In this document: positions 54,201 to 63,005 of the stretch, one piece after another | Position numbering within the stretch: the stretch's first letter is position 1 | Layout: every line of letters begins with the position of its first letter | Source: Muribaculaceae bacterium | GTDB taxonomy: Bacteria > Bacteroidota > Bacteroidia > Bacteroidales > Muribaculaceae | DNA length: 64,000 bases | NCBI GenBank assembly: GCA_017651515.1 | Contig: JAGCCU010000047.1 | Coordinates: 62,001 to 126,000, forward strand | Direction of reading: 5' to 3' | The notes under the pieces: generated by a model | The model's input: the letters and a program-made list of their open reading frames with translations, nothing else | Told to the model about the DNA's origin: nothing | Databases searched by the model: none | Translations under genes and position numbers: made by a program

Positions 54201-55743
54201 TCGACTGTTCAGTGCTTGGAACATCACCTGCAAATTCGCCAACCTGATAGGTATTACCGCGATAGGTATACTGGTAAGCAACGGCAATTACCTCATCGGG
54301 GTTGAGTGTAGTTTTGAGCTGAATATAACCTAGACTCGGATTAAGTGTATATTCGGAAGAAGAGAGCAATCTTGCACTTTCAATCTTCTCGTAGTCGCGA
54401 CCACCCTCGAAATCATATGCCTGAAGAGGAGCCAAAGCCGTCGCAGCCTGACTCATATAACGAGCATCAGGATAAGTACTCTTTATTTCATCCAAGAGGT
54501 TATTAGATGAGTTACTGGGATTGTTTTCCGCGTTATTGCCAATCCAGTGATCATTCAACAGATGTGTATTTTCACCCACATCCATAAACGCCATGATGTT
54601 TCGCGACTCATTATAATTACCTCGTTTATTTGTTATCCAAACCTCAACGCGTGTCACATTCACACCCGATGAAATTAGTGGTAACTTGCTGCACCAACTA
54701 TCATAGTTGTCACGGAAAAAATGTGAGAGGAAGAAGTTTCGGTTCTGGTCATATTTGTCTGCAGTAATATAGAACGATGACGTTTGTGAGCCACCCCTTG
54801 TATTAACAGTCTGAGTTTCACTATTCTGCTGGGAAACAAGTGCAGTTGCCGTTAATTTACCAAACTGAAGTTTAGTCTTTATACCGAATAATGCAGCACT
54901 ACCACGAATGAGTGACGACCCTGTAGTCATACTCACATTTCCGGCTTCAATATTCTTGATTATCTCATCTTCTTTTCCTTCGTAGGCCAATTTAAGGTTC
55001 TTATTATCGAACTCGAATGTAGCATCGGTATTGTAAGTCATGTTAAACTTCATCTTATCTCCTACCGAAGCTGAAACAGTAGCTTGAATCTTGTTTTCGA
55101 AGTCAAAATAGGTTTTTCGGCGAGCAGATACCGACAAAGCTGGATTGTCAGTCTTATTGCTCTTGACACCCATATTAATTTTTACCGAACCTTGTGTCTT
55201 TAACTGAACACCGCCAGGGCCGAAAATCTTTTCCAATGGCCCGAGGCCAAACTGTAAATCAAGGAAATTGAGAGGATTCTTAGATTTTTCCTCTGCACTC
55301 TCAGCATTCTTTTGTCGATAATATTCAAACATCGACTGGCGCATAGCCAAGTTGTTATACTCGCTGGCGCTGAGAATGAATGGGGTGACAATATCGTTAT
55401 CCCCAACGCGGGTGTGAACTACATAGCAACCAGTTTCGGGATCATATTCAGCCTCGGTAGTAATGTTAGATGGAGACTTAAGGTCGAGCGAATATTCATT
55501 CAATTCTTGAATGTCATCGTAACCTGAAGGTATGGTTGGATGAACATTGAATTCAACATTGACAGTATCGAGTGCGGCAGCCTTTTTAGATTTAGGCTGA
55601 GTATTAATAGTCGGAGTCACTGGAGGAGGTGGCGGTGGAGCAAGTTTAGATGTTACATATTGCGCCAGTGCGGTATCGTTTCCAGCCAGAAAACCAATCA
55701 CACAACCTATTATTACAGCGATGAGAATTTTATTAAGTCTCAT
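48274..55743 (-). CDS. sprA: Type IX secretion outer-membrane translocon SprA
   Basis: The 2489-residue protein is the giant barrel of the type IX secretion system, through which cargo with a C-terminal domain crosses the outer membrane. It has a signal peptide or anchor at the start (MRLNKILIAVIIGCVIGFLA) and a proline stretch near residue 37. Many alternating strands follow with conserved SprA segments (MSVRSVNVRWRKT near 2020, FLVGKEFNPETS-like part near 2210). The C-terminus NFGLSLNLNLAK is barrel-like. Length is normal for SprA (about 2300-2500). ruvA sits just upstream, a pairing common in this phylum. Confidence 0.97.
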   Translation of the reverse strand: MRLNKILIAVIIGCVIGFLAGNDTALAQYVTSKLAPPPPPPVTPTINTQPKSKKAAALDTVNVEFNVHPTIPSGYDDIQELNEYSLDLKSPSNITTEAEYDPETGCYVVHTRVGDNDIVTPFILSASEYNNLAMRQSMFEYYRQKNAESAEEKSKNPLNFLDLQFGLGPLEKIFGPGGVQLKTQGSVKINMGVKSNKTDNPALSVSARRKTYFDFENKIQATVSASVGDKMKFNMTYNTDATFEFDNKNLKLAYEGKEDEIIKNIEAGNVSMTTGSSLIRGSAALFGIKTKLQFGKLTATALVSQQNSETQTVNTRGGSQTSSFYITADKYDQNRNFFLSHFFRDNYDSWCSKLPLISSGVNVTRVEVWITNKRGNYNESRNIMAFMDVGENTHLLNDHWIGNNAENNPSNSSNNLLDEIKSTYPDARYMSQAATALAPLQAYDFEGGRDYEKIESARLLSSSEYTLNPSLGYIQLKTTLNPDEVIAVAYQYTYRGNTYQVGEFAGDVPSTEQSIYVKMLKGTTSSPNYPCWDLMMKNIYSIGAYQMTKKNFKMNIKYLSDTTGTELTYIPAGIINGKPLLQVMNLDRLDANNETNIDGRFDYVEGYTVNSSQGKIIFPVVEPFGSHLRKMMNNDALADKYVYQELYDSTLTVARQAQDKNKFVLVGEYQGSESGSVIRLNAMNVPRGSVVVTAGGVPLTENSDYTVDYTMGTVTITNQSIIDAGTNISVSMENQSTFSMQRKTLLGLDLDYAFNKNFHLGATLMHYGEKALTEKVGIGDELVNNTIWGVNLAYNTKFMWLTNLLNKIPTVNATAPSTLTFKGEFAQLLPHQAKTGSNRGSSYIDDFESTQSGIDLRSPYSWFLASTPYDNAGDALFPEASRSDSVSYGMNRSLLSWYYIDRLFTQRNSSYVPGYIKNDLDQLSNPYVREVPYSEVFPGRELNYGESSSVQTLNLSFYPKERGPYNLDADNVDSDGYLLNPEKRWGGIMRKLDNTDFEQSNIEYIQFWMLDPFLDENNPNYDGGYLYFNLGEVSEDILKDGLKSYENGIGDNVDPSYMKETVWGKVNTQTSLTYAFDTSNGPRISQDVGLNGLSTTQEKSFATYKNFVTKLRTKLSAEAISRMEQDQFSPLNDPATDNYHFYRGYDYDEQRLGILDRYKHYNGVEGNSLGQEDASDGLYQSSRSVPDVEDINQDNTLNEYERYFQYRVAIHPDSLDVGKNYIIDKRNAVVTTRNGQRQEVTWYQFSIPLRSYERKVGSINDFSTIRFIRMFMTGFKETTHLRFATLELMRGEWRNYDYNLNMRGDAPATGSVNVNTVNIEENASREPVNYVLPPGVTRIIDSGQSQITQLNEQSMQMTIDGLQQGDARGVYRNTTLDLRIYKRLQMFLHAEAEVGDNILRNGDVSAFVRLGTDIKNNYYEYEIPLDLTEPGRYNTNSSSDRLKVWPEQNMLDVDMDVFTMVKKARNAAKLAGENGVSYTQRYTMQDPNSPNHRVTVQGNPSLGDVRVMMIGVRNNANSPRSCVVWADELRVTDFDNDGGWAAKANMVLNMSDIATVNVGFHKETYGFGSVDQSLSQRRLDDYDQYNVAVQTDLGRFLPEKVKLNAPIYYSYSNEKTTPKYNPLDQDILLQEAIDACSNDHQRDSINDFAITQRTAKSFSISGLKFNVKSKNPMPWDPANFTFSYSFNKQHLSDPDNVYENTNDTRGSFQYSWTPYVKPFTPFKSFIDAKNKNMKFFREWEIHWLPANIAFNSNISRYYYEQQTRNETGIDVELPVAVSKNFLWDRQFAISWNFTKSLSASFNSNTQAHILEPVGQVNKKLFPDAYRDWRDSVWRSIKDLGTPWSYNQSFTASYKAPFSAIPILSFITASANYNATYNWNRGTVVDDVSSGNTIANQSSFSVETRLTLEQLYNKIPYLQEVNKRFSGTSSNQNSKSKPKPKKFNRTFKLNPDSSTVIKHNMNVKNVKVTATTTKDKPFPVQFKVIDNNSVEILTHGDDNIKFTITEVQKEHKGFLWELGQYTARLAMSVRSVNVRWRKTQQLSIPQFIPDVGDLFGQNTHYDVMAPGLDFAFGFVDESYIDKAKSRGWLMGDQTQTSPALYSKTDEFTAEVQLEPIKGLKITLTGNRTDNRTNQVQFMYDDMATIYAGSYTKTHVAIKTALHGVSADDGYHSQAFDDFLANIPIVANRIQEQYYGQTYPERGFLRGSVLVGKEFNPETSPVNMSSSDVLIPAFMAAYSGKNASSVTLNPFPSLKEILPNWRVTYDGLTKMEAFKKWFKAFTLTHAYQCTYQVGSFNSFTDWIDIGNGLGFTQDQLTGNPIPSSPYNISSVTLTEKFAPLIGVNLTLKNEMTFNCEYRDTRTLTLNSAAGQLVEALTKSFVLGAGYKIANFNSVLKIKGQQKGVSNDLTMNLNVQLNNNTALIRKMDVNTTQATSGTRTLGINFTANYQMSKRVTLGAYFDYQVNTPLVSATAYPTTNSNFGLSLNLNLAK

Positions 55744-55804
55744 AAAGTCCAGTCAATCTTAAGCAGCTGCCACACAATCATGTAGCACAATGATTGAGCA
55801 TGCA

Positions 55805-56398
55805 TTACATCATTTTCAACGACATCTTGATGGCCTGCTCAACATTAAGTTCCGTGTGCTGCTGTAAAAGTTTCTTTAGCACCTTACTAGATTGTTGCTG
55901 AGTAAAGCCCAGCATCATCAGCGCAGCAAGAGCCTCATCGAATACAGCAGTGGCAGCAACTCCAGTTTTTTCTATTAACGCAGAATCACCCACTTTTATT
56001 TTATCCTTGAGGTCAACAATTATTCTTTGAGCAGTTTTTGCCCCCACACCCTTCACGGATTTCAGCAGTGCCACATTGTTGGTTGCTATGCTCTGCTCTA
56101 TCTGCTCAACAGTAGCTGATGACAAAATCATTCGGGCAGTATTGGTGCCAACCCCAGACACACCAATCAGCTGAAGAAACATGTCTCTCTCGCGCTTTGC
56201 TGCAAAACCAAAAAGCGTGTGAGAATCCTCACGGATAGCCTCATAGACATAGACTCGCACCACTTCATCTTTCTGGGTTCGCGCTATCACATCATAAGTT
56301 GACAGGGATATATTCACCATATATCCTATACCATTGTTTTCCAACACTACAAACGTCGGTGTCAATTCAGCAACAGAACCTTTAATATATTCAATCAT
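55805..56398 (-). CDS. ruvA: Holliday junction branch migration protein RuvA
   Basis: RuvA binds Holliday junctions and guides the RuvB motor. The 197-residue protein has the N-terminal OB-like domain (MIEYIKGSVAELTPTFVVLE), two helix-hairpin-helix parts (LIGVSGVGTNTARMIL and LKSVKGVGAKTAQRIIVDLK) and a C-terminal helical domain that contacts RuvB (ALMMLGFTQQQSSKVLKKLL). A full-consensus promoter lies 26-57 bases upstream. sprA follows by 61 bases. Confidence 0.97.
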   Translation of the reverse strand: MIEYIKGSVAELTPTFVVLENNGIGYMVNISLSTYDVIARTQKDEVVRVYVYEAIREDSHTLFGFAAKRERDMFLQLIGVSGVGTNTARMILSSATVEQIEQSIATNNVALLKSVKGVGAKTAQRIIVDLKDKIKVGDSALIEKTGVAATAVFDEALAALMMLGFTQQQSSKVLKKLLQQHTELNVEQAIKMSLKMM

Positions 56399-56423
56399 AA
56401 AGCCTGAATTTCAAAATAAAGTG

Positions 56424-56455
56424 CAAAATTACAATTTTGGCACCGCACCCACAAA
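56424..56455 (-). promoter_or_regulatory. Full-consensus promoter of ruvA (and probably sprA)
   Basis: TTTG (minus, 56455-56452) then 20 bases then TAATTTTG (56431-56424). No good box was seen in the 61-base gap before sprA, so both genes may share it. Confidence 0.75.
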
Positions 56456-56460
56456 TAATT

Positions 56461-58473
56461 TTAAGGTGTATTCAAAAAGTATTCCCTATGCAGGATGATG
56501 TTAATCATCATATTGACATCTTCTACGTCTACCATCCCATCGTTATTTAAATCTCCTTTGACTCCATTGGGGTAATTGTCAATCACATACTGCATTCCTG
56601 CAAATGCATCAATTTTACCATATCCCCATAGTTCGCTATTCCCATTCGTAACATAATCGTCACAAATGGACGTATGCGACATAATGTCACGAATATCATT
56701 GGGTGTAAGACGTGGACTATGCTGCAACCATAATGCGATTACTCCAGCTACATATGGTGCCGACATCGACGTACCCATCGAACTGTAATAAGGATATTTT
56801 TCACCTCCATAAAGGACATAAAACGACAAGGAAGAAGACCAGTTTTCATTATACCTGTTACCAGACGAGACCAAAGCAGCTCCTGGCGCACATATATCTG
56901 GACGACTTATGCCACGGGCATCAGGACCATAAGAAGAAAAATATGCTATGTCTAAAGGAGTTACGCGAGAATTGTCATTTATGCCATTGCTAAGCGAAGG
57001 TGTGTAGCGTTTAGTGCAATAGGCTCCCACCGAAATAGCCTGGTCTCCTGTTGCCAAGTCGCTGATGCAACTTTCTCGCACCGCAGACGTATATCCAGGC
57101 ACCGATGCATCGTTAATCATGATAATACCGCTACTCCAGGCTCTCATCATCTGCATACTGTTGCTAATATATTTTAGTCCTATTCTATAACGAGACTGCG
57201 TGGGTGTCACTTTCATCTGTACAATACTATGAAACCTGTCATTGTCTTCGACTGCCGATGCATATAGCAGTTCACCCGTCATATAAGGCTGCAGTGCCGG
57301 AATTGAATCAACAGTAATAACCAGTACGCTGTCGGAAACAGTGAACATAGGCATTGACAACACTTCGGAATGAGTCGTTTTGTCGACTACCGTAATTCCA
57401 ACAAAGTGCGGTTCAGATGTCTCAGACCACGACGAAACAAATCCTTTATAGACACTTTTTGAACCGTAGTTATCAATATATGTGCGCAACGTGTCGTTTG
57501 CAGTGCCACTGAATGTTTTGGAGAGATATACACGTTCACGAGCATTATTACCAGATGAGATAACCAAGACATTCCCTGCTGACGACCTTTCATCAAATAA
57601 CCTGCACAATGGCGAAGTACCATCATGAGCACCCTCCTGAGATGAGAAACTCATGCTGATTACCGATGGTTTTCCCACTTTTCGTGCATAGTCTTGTATA
57701 TATTTGATTGAACATGCTATATCGGTATCGTACAACGAAGTCATTCCGCAAAGTACGAGTTCGGCTTCCGGTGCAACACCATGTAGACCATTGGCAATAT
57801 ATCCCCCAGCGGCCGTACCGGTCGTATGTGTTCCATGTGTCGCATTAGGGGTATCAGTGGTCAGCAGGGCTATCTGTTCTGGAGACACATAATGGCTTCC
57901 AGGCAATGTGTCGCCATCAATCACAGGCGAAACGCCCGTGCTATCTTGAGGCATATAAACCCGCTTGACACGACTTTTGCCATCAAATCCCTTAAAATTA
58001 ATGTGATTGAAATCAATGCCGGTGTCTATAATTCCAATAATCACATCACGGCCTGTAAATAAAGATGGTAATCCTTCGCCATTAAGAACAGCATCTACAT
58101 TGCCATAAAAACGGGCACTGTCATTACAAAGTTCCATGGGCATCGATAGTGAAATCGATTTAACTCCGTTCAGCCCTGCAATAGCTTCTATCTTGTCATA
58201 AGGAACTTGTGCTACTAAATAATCATTGAAAGATGAATTGATTTTCACTCCAAATTCCTTCAATGTCTTGACCACATCATCGCAGTCCACAGTGACAAAA
58301 CATCTCATCAACTGGGAATTCTGATTTGAACGGATTGCACATGGTTTGTCAGCTTGCCTATTGTATAACTCTAACTTTGTACTTGCAGAAATTTGTCCGA
58401 GCACAATACCAGGCATTAATACCGTCATGGAAAATAACAGCACATATAAGATACGAGTTATTAACTTTGTCAT
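56461..58473 (-). CDS. Secreted S8 (subtilisin-like) protease with a dockerin-like end
   Basis: The 670-residue product has a signal peptide (MTKLITRILYVLLFSMTVLM) and an I9-like leader region. The catalytic triad is Asp150 (GIIDTGIDF), His213 (ATHGTHTTG) and Ser569 (SMGTSMSAP), and the oxyanion Asn309 (SSGNN) is present, so it should be active. Residues about 637-660 (GDLNNDGMVDVEDVNMM) form one calcium loop of dockerin type. There is no classical type IX CTD. It lies between ruvA and recQ and is probably a surface or secreted protease. Confidence 0.93.
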   Translation of the reverse strand: MTKLITRILYVLLFSMTVLMPGIVLGQISASTKLELYNRQADKPCAIRSNQNSQLMRCFVTVDCDDVVKTLKEFGVKINSSFNDYLVAQVPYDKIEAIAGLNGVKSISLSMPMELCNDSARFYGNVDAVLNGEGLPSLFTGRDVIIGIIDTGIDFNHINFKGFDGKSRVKRVYMPQDSTGVSPVIDGDTLPGSHYVSPEQIALLTTDTPNATHGTHTTGTAAGGYIANGLHGVAPEAELVLCGMTSLYDTDIACSIKYIQDYARKVGKPSVISMSFSSQEGAHDGTSPLCRLFDERSSAGNVLVISSGNNARERVYLSKTFSGTANDTLRTYIDNYGSKSVYKGFVSSWSETSEPHFVGITVVDKTTHSEVLSMPMFTVSDSVLVITVDSIPALQPYMTGELLYASAVEDNDRFHSIVQMKVTPTQSRYRIGLKYISNSMQMMRAWSSGIIMINDASVPGYTSAVRESCISDLATGDQAISVGAYCTKRYTPSLSNGINDNSRVTPLDIAYFSSYGPDARGISRPDICAPGAALVSSGNRYNENWSSSLSFYVLYGGEKYPYYSSMGTSMSAPYVAGVIALWLQHSPRLTPNDIRDIMSHTSICDDYVTNGNSELWGYGKIDAFAGMQYVIDNYPNGVKGDLNNDGMVDVEDVNMMINIILHREYFLNTP

Positions 58474-58488
58474 CTCTCTTTAAAACAA

Positions 58489-58537
58489 GAGTATCAGCCC
58501 ACTCATGCAAGCCGATACTATAATTGTATTGATACTC
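58489..58537 (-). terminator. Possible terminator between recQ and the S8 protease
   Basis: GAGTATCA (minus, 58537-58530) pairs with TGATACTC (58496-58489), and TTGTTTT follows. The loop is long (33 bases) but holds a second short pairing option, so it is only moderately convincing. Confidence 0.4.
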
Positions 58538-58573
58538 CCTCGTTATTATCGACCATGTGTCATAACTTCAAGG

Positions 58574-60754
58574 TTAGTTGCCCATCTCACTCAAAAACTT
58601 AATCCGCACAAGACGTATTTCTTCTTCCTTATAATCTTCAAGTCCGAGCTCATCAAATGCAGTCTGCAAATCATCAGTCTCACTATTCCGGAAATAATCG
58701 AATATATCGTCTTGAATATCTTGATCGACTACCTCGTTAATATAATAATCAATATTAATCTTGTAACCACTATAAACAATAGACTCAAGTTCATCGAGCA
58801 ACTCATCAAAGTCCATATCTCTTGATTCTGCAAGAGAGCTCAAGTCTGTCTTGCGGTCAATTCCCTGAATGAGATAAATCTTTGCATTGCTTTTGTTTGG
58901 CATCGCGCGCATGCGGAAGTCCTCAGGACGTTCAATCTCATTCTGGTCCACATGTCTCTTTATCAGCTCAATGAAGTCCTTACCATAACGTTTTGCTTTA
59001 CCATCACCGACACCTGGTATCAACTTAAGTTCATCAAGGGTTATGGGATAAGTTGTCGCCATTGCTTCAAGAGACGGATCCTGGAAAATCACATATGGAG
59101 GAAGATTATGATGACGGGCAACCTGCTTGCGCAAGTCTTTCAACATACTGAACAATTCAGGGTCAATAGCGCCTGCTCCTCCGGACGGTATATCGATTTC
59201 GTCACTTTCTGAATAATCGGCATCTTCAACCACCATGAAGTCGGTAGGATGTTCAAGGAATTTTTTACCGCGCTTTGTCACGTGCAACTCACCGTAGTTC
59301 TCAATATCCTTTACAATATAGTCAGAAATAATACCTTGACGTATGACTGCCTTTATGAACTTTGGATCCGAATCAGAACAAATACCGAAAAAGTCCAGTT
59401 CATAATGGCGATAACTATTGACATCTGGTGACATATTACCGGCCACGACATCAGCCACGCAGTCAATCTTGTAACGTTCCTTTAGGGCCAGTATTACCTC
59501 AAGGCATGCACAAAGCTCTTCGTGCGCCTCTACCCTCTTCCTTGGATGGAGACAGTTGTCACAATTGCCGCAATTATCCTTATCATATTCCTCTCCGAAA
59601 TAATGCAACAACTGCTGTCGGCGACAAATACAAGATTCGGCATAACTTGCCGTTTCTACTAACAGCTGTTTACCAATATCCTGTTCTACCAGAGGCTTAC
59701 TTTTCATGAAGTTCTCGAGCTTATCGAGGTCTTTCTTCGAATAAAAAGTAATGCATTTTCCTTCTCCACCATCACGACCGGCACGGCCAGTCTCCTGATA
59801 GTAACCTTCTAGGCTCTTAGGAATATCATAATGAATTACGAAACGTACGTCCGGCTTGTCAATTCCCATACCGAATGCAATGGTGGCAACAATTACATCC
59901 ACGTCCTCGAGCAAGAACGCGTCTTGATTAGCCGAACGAGTAACGCTGTCCATGCCAGCATGATAAGGCAAAGCTTTAATACCATTGACCTGAAGAAGTG
60001 CAGCCAGCTCCTCCACTTTCTTGCGGCTCAAGCAATATATAATACCCGACTTGCCCTCATTTGCCTTTATGAAACGTATGATATCACGGTCAACATCCTT
60101 TGTTTTAGGACGAACTTCATAATAAAGATTTTCACGGTTGAACGATGACTTGAACACTTTAGCCTCAGTCATCGCAAGGTTCTTTTGTATATCGCTCTGA
60201 ACCTTTGGGGTTGCAGTAGCTGTGAGGGCAATAATTGGACGCGTTCCTATCTCATTAATAATAGGTCTTATGCGTCTATATTCAGGACGGAAATCATGTC
60301 CCCATTCCGATATACAGTGAGCTTCATCTACTGCATAAAATGATATTTTAACCGACTTAAGAAATTCAATATTATCTTCCTTTGTAAGCGATTCAGGTGC
60401 TACGTAAAGCAATTTAGTCTTTCCTTTTATTACGTCATCCTTGACCTGTTCAATCGCTTGTTTATTCAATGAAGAATTGAGGAAATGTGCTATTCCATCC
60501 TCCTCGCTATAATTCCGCATCGCATCCACCTGATTTTTCATCAAGGCTATAAGTGGAGAAATAACAATTGCCGTTCCCTCCATCAAAAGAGAAGGCAACT
60601 GATAACATAGAGATTTGCCGCCACCCGTAGGCATAAGGACAAATGTATCCTGCTCATTGAGCAGATTCATGATTATATCCTCCTGATTGCCCTTGAAGGT
60701 GTCAAATCCAAAGAATTTCTTGACTTCTGCCGATAGTTGACTTTTATCGTACAT
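58574..60754 (-). CDS. recQ: ATP-dependent DNA helicase RecQ
   Basis: RecQ unwinds DNA during recombination and repair. The ATG at 60754 gives 726 residues; the codon before it is TTG. Walker A is MPTGGGKSLCYQLP (near 45), the DEAH box is AVDEAHCISEWGHDF, and the zinc cysteines are CICRRQQLLHYFG...CGNCDNCLHP. RQC and HRDC domains follow (HRDC near 530-615, DELKLIPGVGDGKAKRYG). An acidic C-terminal extension of about 100 residues is longer than in E. coli RecQ. A strong promoter precedes it. Confidence 0.97.
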   Translation of the reverse strand: MYDKSQLSAEVKKFFGFDTFKGNQEDIIMNLLNEQDTFVLMPTGGGKSLCYQLPSLLMEGTAIVISPLIALMKNQVDAMRNYSEEDGIAHFLNSSLNKQAIEQVKDDVIKGKTKLLYVAPESLTKEDNIEFLKSVKISFYAVDEAHCISEWGHDFRPEYRRIRPIINEIGTRPIIALTATATPKVQSDIQKNLAMTEAKVFKSSFNRENLYYEVRPKTKDVDRDIIRFIKANEGKSGIIYCLSRKKVEELAALLQVNGIKALPYHAGMDSVTRSANQDAFLLEDVDVIVATIAFGMGIDKPDVRFVIHYDIPKSLEGYYQETGRAGRDGGEGKCITFYSKKDLDKLENFMKSKPLVEQDIGKQLLVETASYAESCICRRQQLLHYFGEEYDKDNCGNCDNCLHPRKRVEAHEELCACLEVILALKERYKIDCVADVVAGNMSPDVNSYRHYELDFFGICSDSDPKFIKAVIRQGIISDYIVKDIENYGELHVTKRGKKFLEHPTDFMVVEDADYSESDEIDIPSGGAGAIDPELFSMLKDLRKQVARHHNLPPYVIFQDPSLEAMATTYPITLDELKLIPGVGDGKAKRYGKDFIELIKRHVDQNEIERPEDFRMRAMPNKSNAKIYLIQGIDRKTDLSSLAESRDMDFDELLDELESIVYSGYKINIDYYINEVVDQDIQDDIFDYFRNSETDDLQTAFDELGLEDYKEEEIRLVRIKFLSEMGN

Positions 60755-60787
60755 CAATTTTTCAGGTAAGAGTTAATAATGCGCTTA

Positions 60788-60819
60788 CAAAGTTATGATA
60801 AAATTTCGTGTAAAACAAA
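60788..60819 (-). promoter_or_regulatory. Promoter of recQ
   Basis: TTTG (minus, 60819-60816) then 20 bases then TAACTTTG (60795-60788), 34-65 bases before the recQ ATG. It separates recQ from the clp genes. Confidence 0.75.
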
Positions 60820-60904
60820 TATTTTATTTGTCATGTACTCAAATTTTTTATCGATCTCATGTATTTTTTCATAAGTGCAAAAGGTAAAAATACTTTCGGT
60901 GTAA

Positions 60905-62149
60905 TCAAACAGCATTTGCCAGCAATTCGAAATTAGACTTCTCTAGTTGCTTCTGGGCATATTCCTTGGTGAGTTCATATGTCTTTTCTTTCATAGATGG
61001 CACATTATACATCACATCAATCATGATAGTCTCGAATATTGACCTCAAGCCGCGAGCTCCCAATTTGAATTCTATAGCCTTGTCCACGACATATTCAAGC
61101 ACGTCGTCATCGATAGTAAGTTTCACACCATCCATTTCAAGCAACTTGCAATATTGCTTGGTTATGGCATTTTTGGGCTCGGTAAGTATCTTGAGCAACG
61201 CATTTCGGTCAAGCGGCTCCAAATTAGTCAATATGGGCAGACGGCCAATTATTTCCGGAATGAGTCCATACGACCTTAAATCTTGCGGAGCAACAAAATG
61301 GAGCAACTGTTCTCTTTTCTCCTTGCTAACATGCTTATCTGCTCCAAAACCCACCACGTGAGTATTTAGTCGCTGAGCAATTTTCTGTTCTATGCCCTCA
61401 AAGGCCCCGCCACAAATAAACAGTATGTTCTTTGTGTCTATTGCAATCATCTTCTGTTCAGGATGCTTGCGACCACCCTGAGGTGGAACATTAACCACCG
61501 ACCCTTCGAGCAACTTTAGCAATCCTTGCTGTACACCCTCGCCACTCACATCGCGAGTAATCGACGGATTGTCGCCTTTTCTTGCTATCTTGTCAATTTC
61601 ATCGATGAAAACGATACCCCGTTGTGCCAATTCCACATTATAGTCACACGCAGCGAGTAAGCGTGTTAACAGGCTCTCAATATCTTCACCAACATATCCC
61701 GCCTCAGTGAGAACAGTAGCATCAACAATGGCAAATGGCACCTTAAGCATCTTGGCAATGGTCTTAGCCAGCAAGGTTTTGCCCGTACCCGTAGGACCGA
61801 CAATAATAATATTTGATTTTTCAATCTCAACGTCATCGCTCACTTTTTGAGCAAGACGCTTGTAGTGGTTGTACACAGCCACCGACAAATATTGTTTTGC
61901 CTGATCCTGACCTATTACATACTGGTCAAGAAATTCCTTAATCTCAACCGGTTTCGGCAGATCGTCTAGGTTTAAATCATCAACCTTTGCAGTAGATGTA
62001 TGATGAAGATATTCCTTGGCAATTTCTGAAGCTCGCTCTGCACATTCATTACAGATACAAGAATTTAGCCCTGGAAGCAATAATTCAACTTCACGTTCAC
62101 TTCTACCGCAAAAATCACAATGAAGAGGCGGGTTCTGTTTCTTTGCCAT
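60905..62149 (-). CDS. clpX: ATP-dependent Clp protease ATP-binding subunit ClpX
   Basis: ClpX unfolds tagged proteins and feeds them to ClpP. The 414-residue protein has the N-terminal zinc finger ([12 protein letters not shown] and CICNECAE), Walker [13 protein letters not shown] (near 113), Walker [11 protein letters not shown] (near 175), and the C-terminal D2 domain. The loop VVGFGADK takes the place of the IGF loop that docks on ClpP. It follows clpP by 12 bases, so clpP and clpX form one transcript. Confidence 0.97.
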   Translation of the reverse strand: MAKKQNPPLHCDFCGRSEREVELLLPGLNSCICNECAERASEIAKEYLHHTSTAKVDDLNLDDLPKPVEIKEFLDQYVIGQDQAKQYLSVAVYNHYKRLAQKVSDDVEIEKSNIIIVGPTGTGKTLLAKTIAKMLKVPFAIVDATVLTEAGYVGEDIESLLTRLLAACDYNVELAQRGIVFIDEIDKIARKGDNPSITRDVSGEGVQQGLLKLLEGSVVNVPPQGGRKHPEQKMIAIDTKNILFICGGAFEGIEQKIAQRLNTHVVGFGADKHVSKEKREQLLHFVAPQDLRSYGLIPEIIGRLPILTNLEPLDRNALLKILTEPKNAITKQYCKLLEMDGVKLTIDDDVLEYVVDKAIEFKLGARGLRSIFETIMIDVMYNVPSMKEKTYELTKEYAQKQLEKSNFELLANAV

Positions 62150-62161
62150 ATTATGAGTATA

Positions 62162-62836
62162 CTATTTCTTTTCGCGAGTCAACACTTTATCGATCATTCC
62201 ATAGGCCAGAGCTTCCTCCGATGTCATCCAATAATCACGGTCGCTGTCAGAATACACTTTATCATATGGTTGCCCAGAATGATCACTGATAATTGTATAA
62301 AGTTCCTTCTTGAGTTTCAGAATCTCACGCGAAGTTATCTCAATATCCGAAGCCTGTCCCTGAATTCCACCCATGGGCTGGTGTATCATCACACGTGAGT
62401 GTTTGAGCGCAAACCGCTTGTCCTTTTCTCCAGCCACAAGCAGTACGGCGGCCATCGATGCAGCCATACCAGTGCAGATTGTGGACACGTCACTTTGAAT
62501 GTACTGCATGGTATCATAAATTCCCAATCCGGCATAAACCGAACCACCAGGCGAATTGATATACAACGATATGTCCTTGCCGGTATCTGCAGAGTCAAGA
62601 TACAGCAACTGAGCCTGTATCACATTTGCCGTATAGTCATCGACTTGGGTACCCAAAAATATAATGCGATCCATCATGAGACGTGAAAACACATCCAACT
62701 GCGTCACATTAAGTTTACGTTCCTCCATGATAGTAGGCGAGATATAGTTATTCATCATCATGTTGGAATACTGGTCGAGTGCAAGGCCATTCATGCCAAG
62801 ATGATGCACTGCATAGTTACGAAAATCGTTTTTCAT
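62162..62836 (-). CDS. clpP: ATP-dependent Clp protease proteolytic subunit ClpP
   Basis: ClpP is the barrel-shaped serine protease that works with ClpX. The ATG at 62836 gives 224 residues ([15 protein letters not shown]...). A longer reading from 62872 lies over the -7 box and upstream of the transcript start, so it is rejected. The catalytic Ser is in [12 protein letters not shown], the His in [10 protein letters not shown] and the Asp in SDRDYWMTS. The N-terminus is a little longer than in E. coli, as usual in this phylum. It leads the clpP-clpX transcript. Confidence 0.97.
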   Translation of the reverse strand: MKNDFRNYAVHHLGMNGLALDQYSNMMMNNYISPTIMEERKLNVTQLDVFSRLMMDRIIFLGTQVDDYTANVIQAQLLYLDSADTGKDISLYINSPGGSVYAGLGIYDTMQYIQSDVSTICTGMAASMAAVLLVAGEKDKRFALKHSRVMIHQPMGGIQGQASDIEITSREILKLKKELYTIISDHSGQPYDKVYSDSDRDYWMTSEEALAYGMIDKVLTREKK

Positions 62837-62869
62837 TGTTTTTACATTTAAATATTCGGTTTTATTTTT

Positions 62870-62900
62870 CAAAATTACAAAAAAAATCGAATACTAGAAA
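62870..62900 (-). promoter_or_regulatory. Promoter of clpP-clpX
   Basis: TTTC (minus, 62900-62897) then 19 bases then TAATTTTG (62877-62870). The predicted start at about 62863 fixes the clpP ATG at 62836. Confidence 0.65.
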
Positions 62901-62941
62901 GCATTTTAAGCATTTTCAAGAAAAAAATATTCTCCTATATC

Positions 62942-62978
62942 AAAAAAAGAGTTGCACCATAAAACAGGCACAACCCTC
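62942..62978 (-). terminator. Intrinsic terminator after the trigger factor gene
   Basis: GAGGGTTGTGCC (minus, 62978-62967) pairs with GGTGCAACTC (62958-62949), with a two-base bulge and two G:T pairs, and is followed by seven T. It lies 28 bases after the trigger factor stop. Confidence 0.75.
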
Positions 62979-63005
62979 TCTATCTCGAATTAAGATAAAA
63001 AACTC

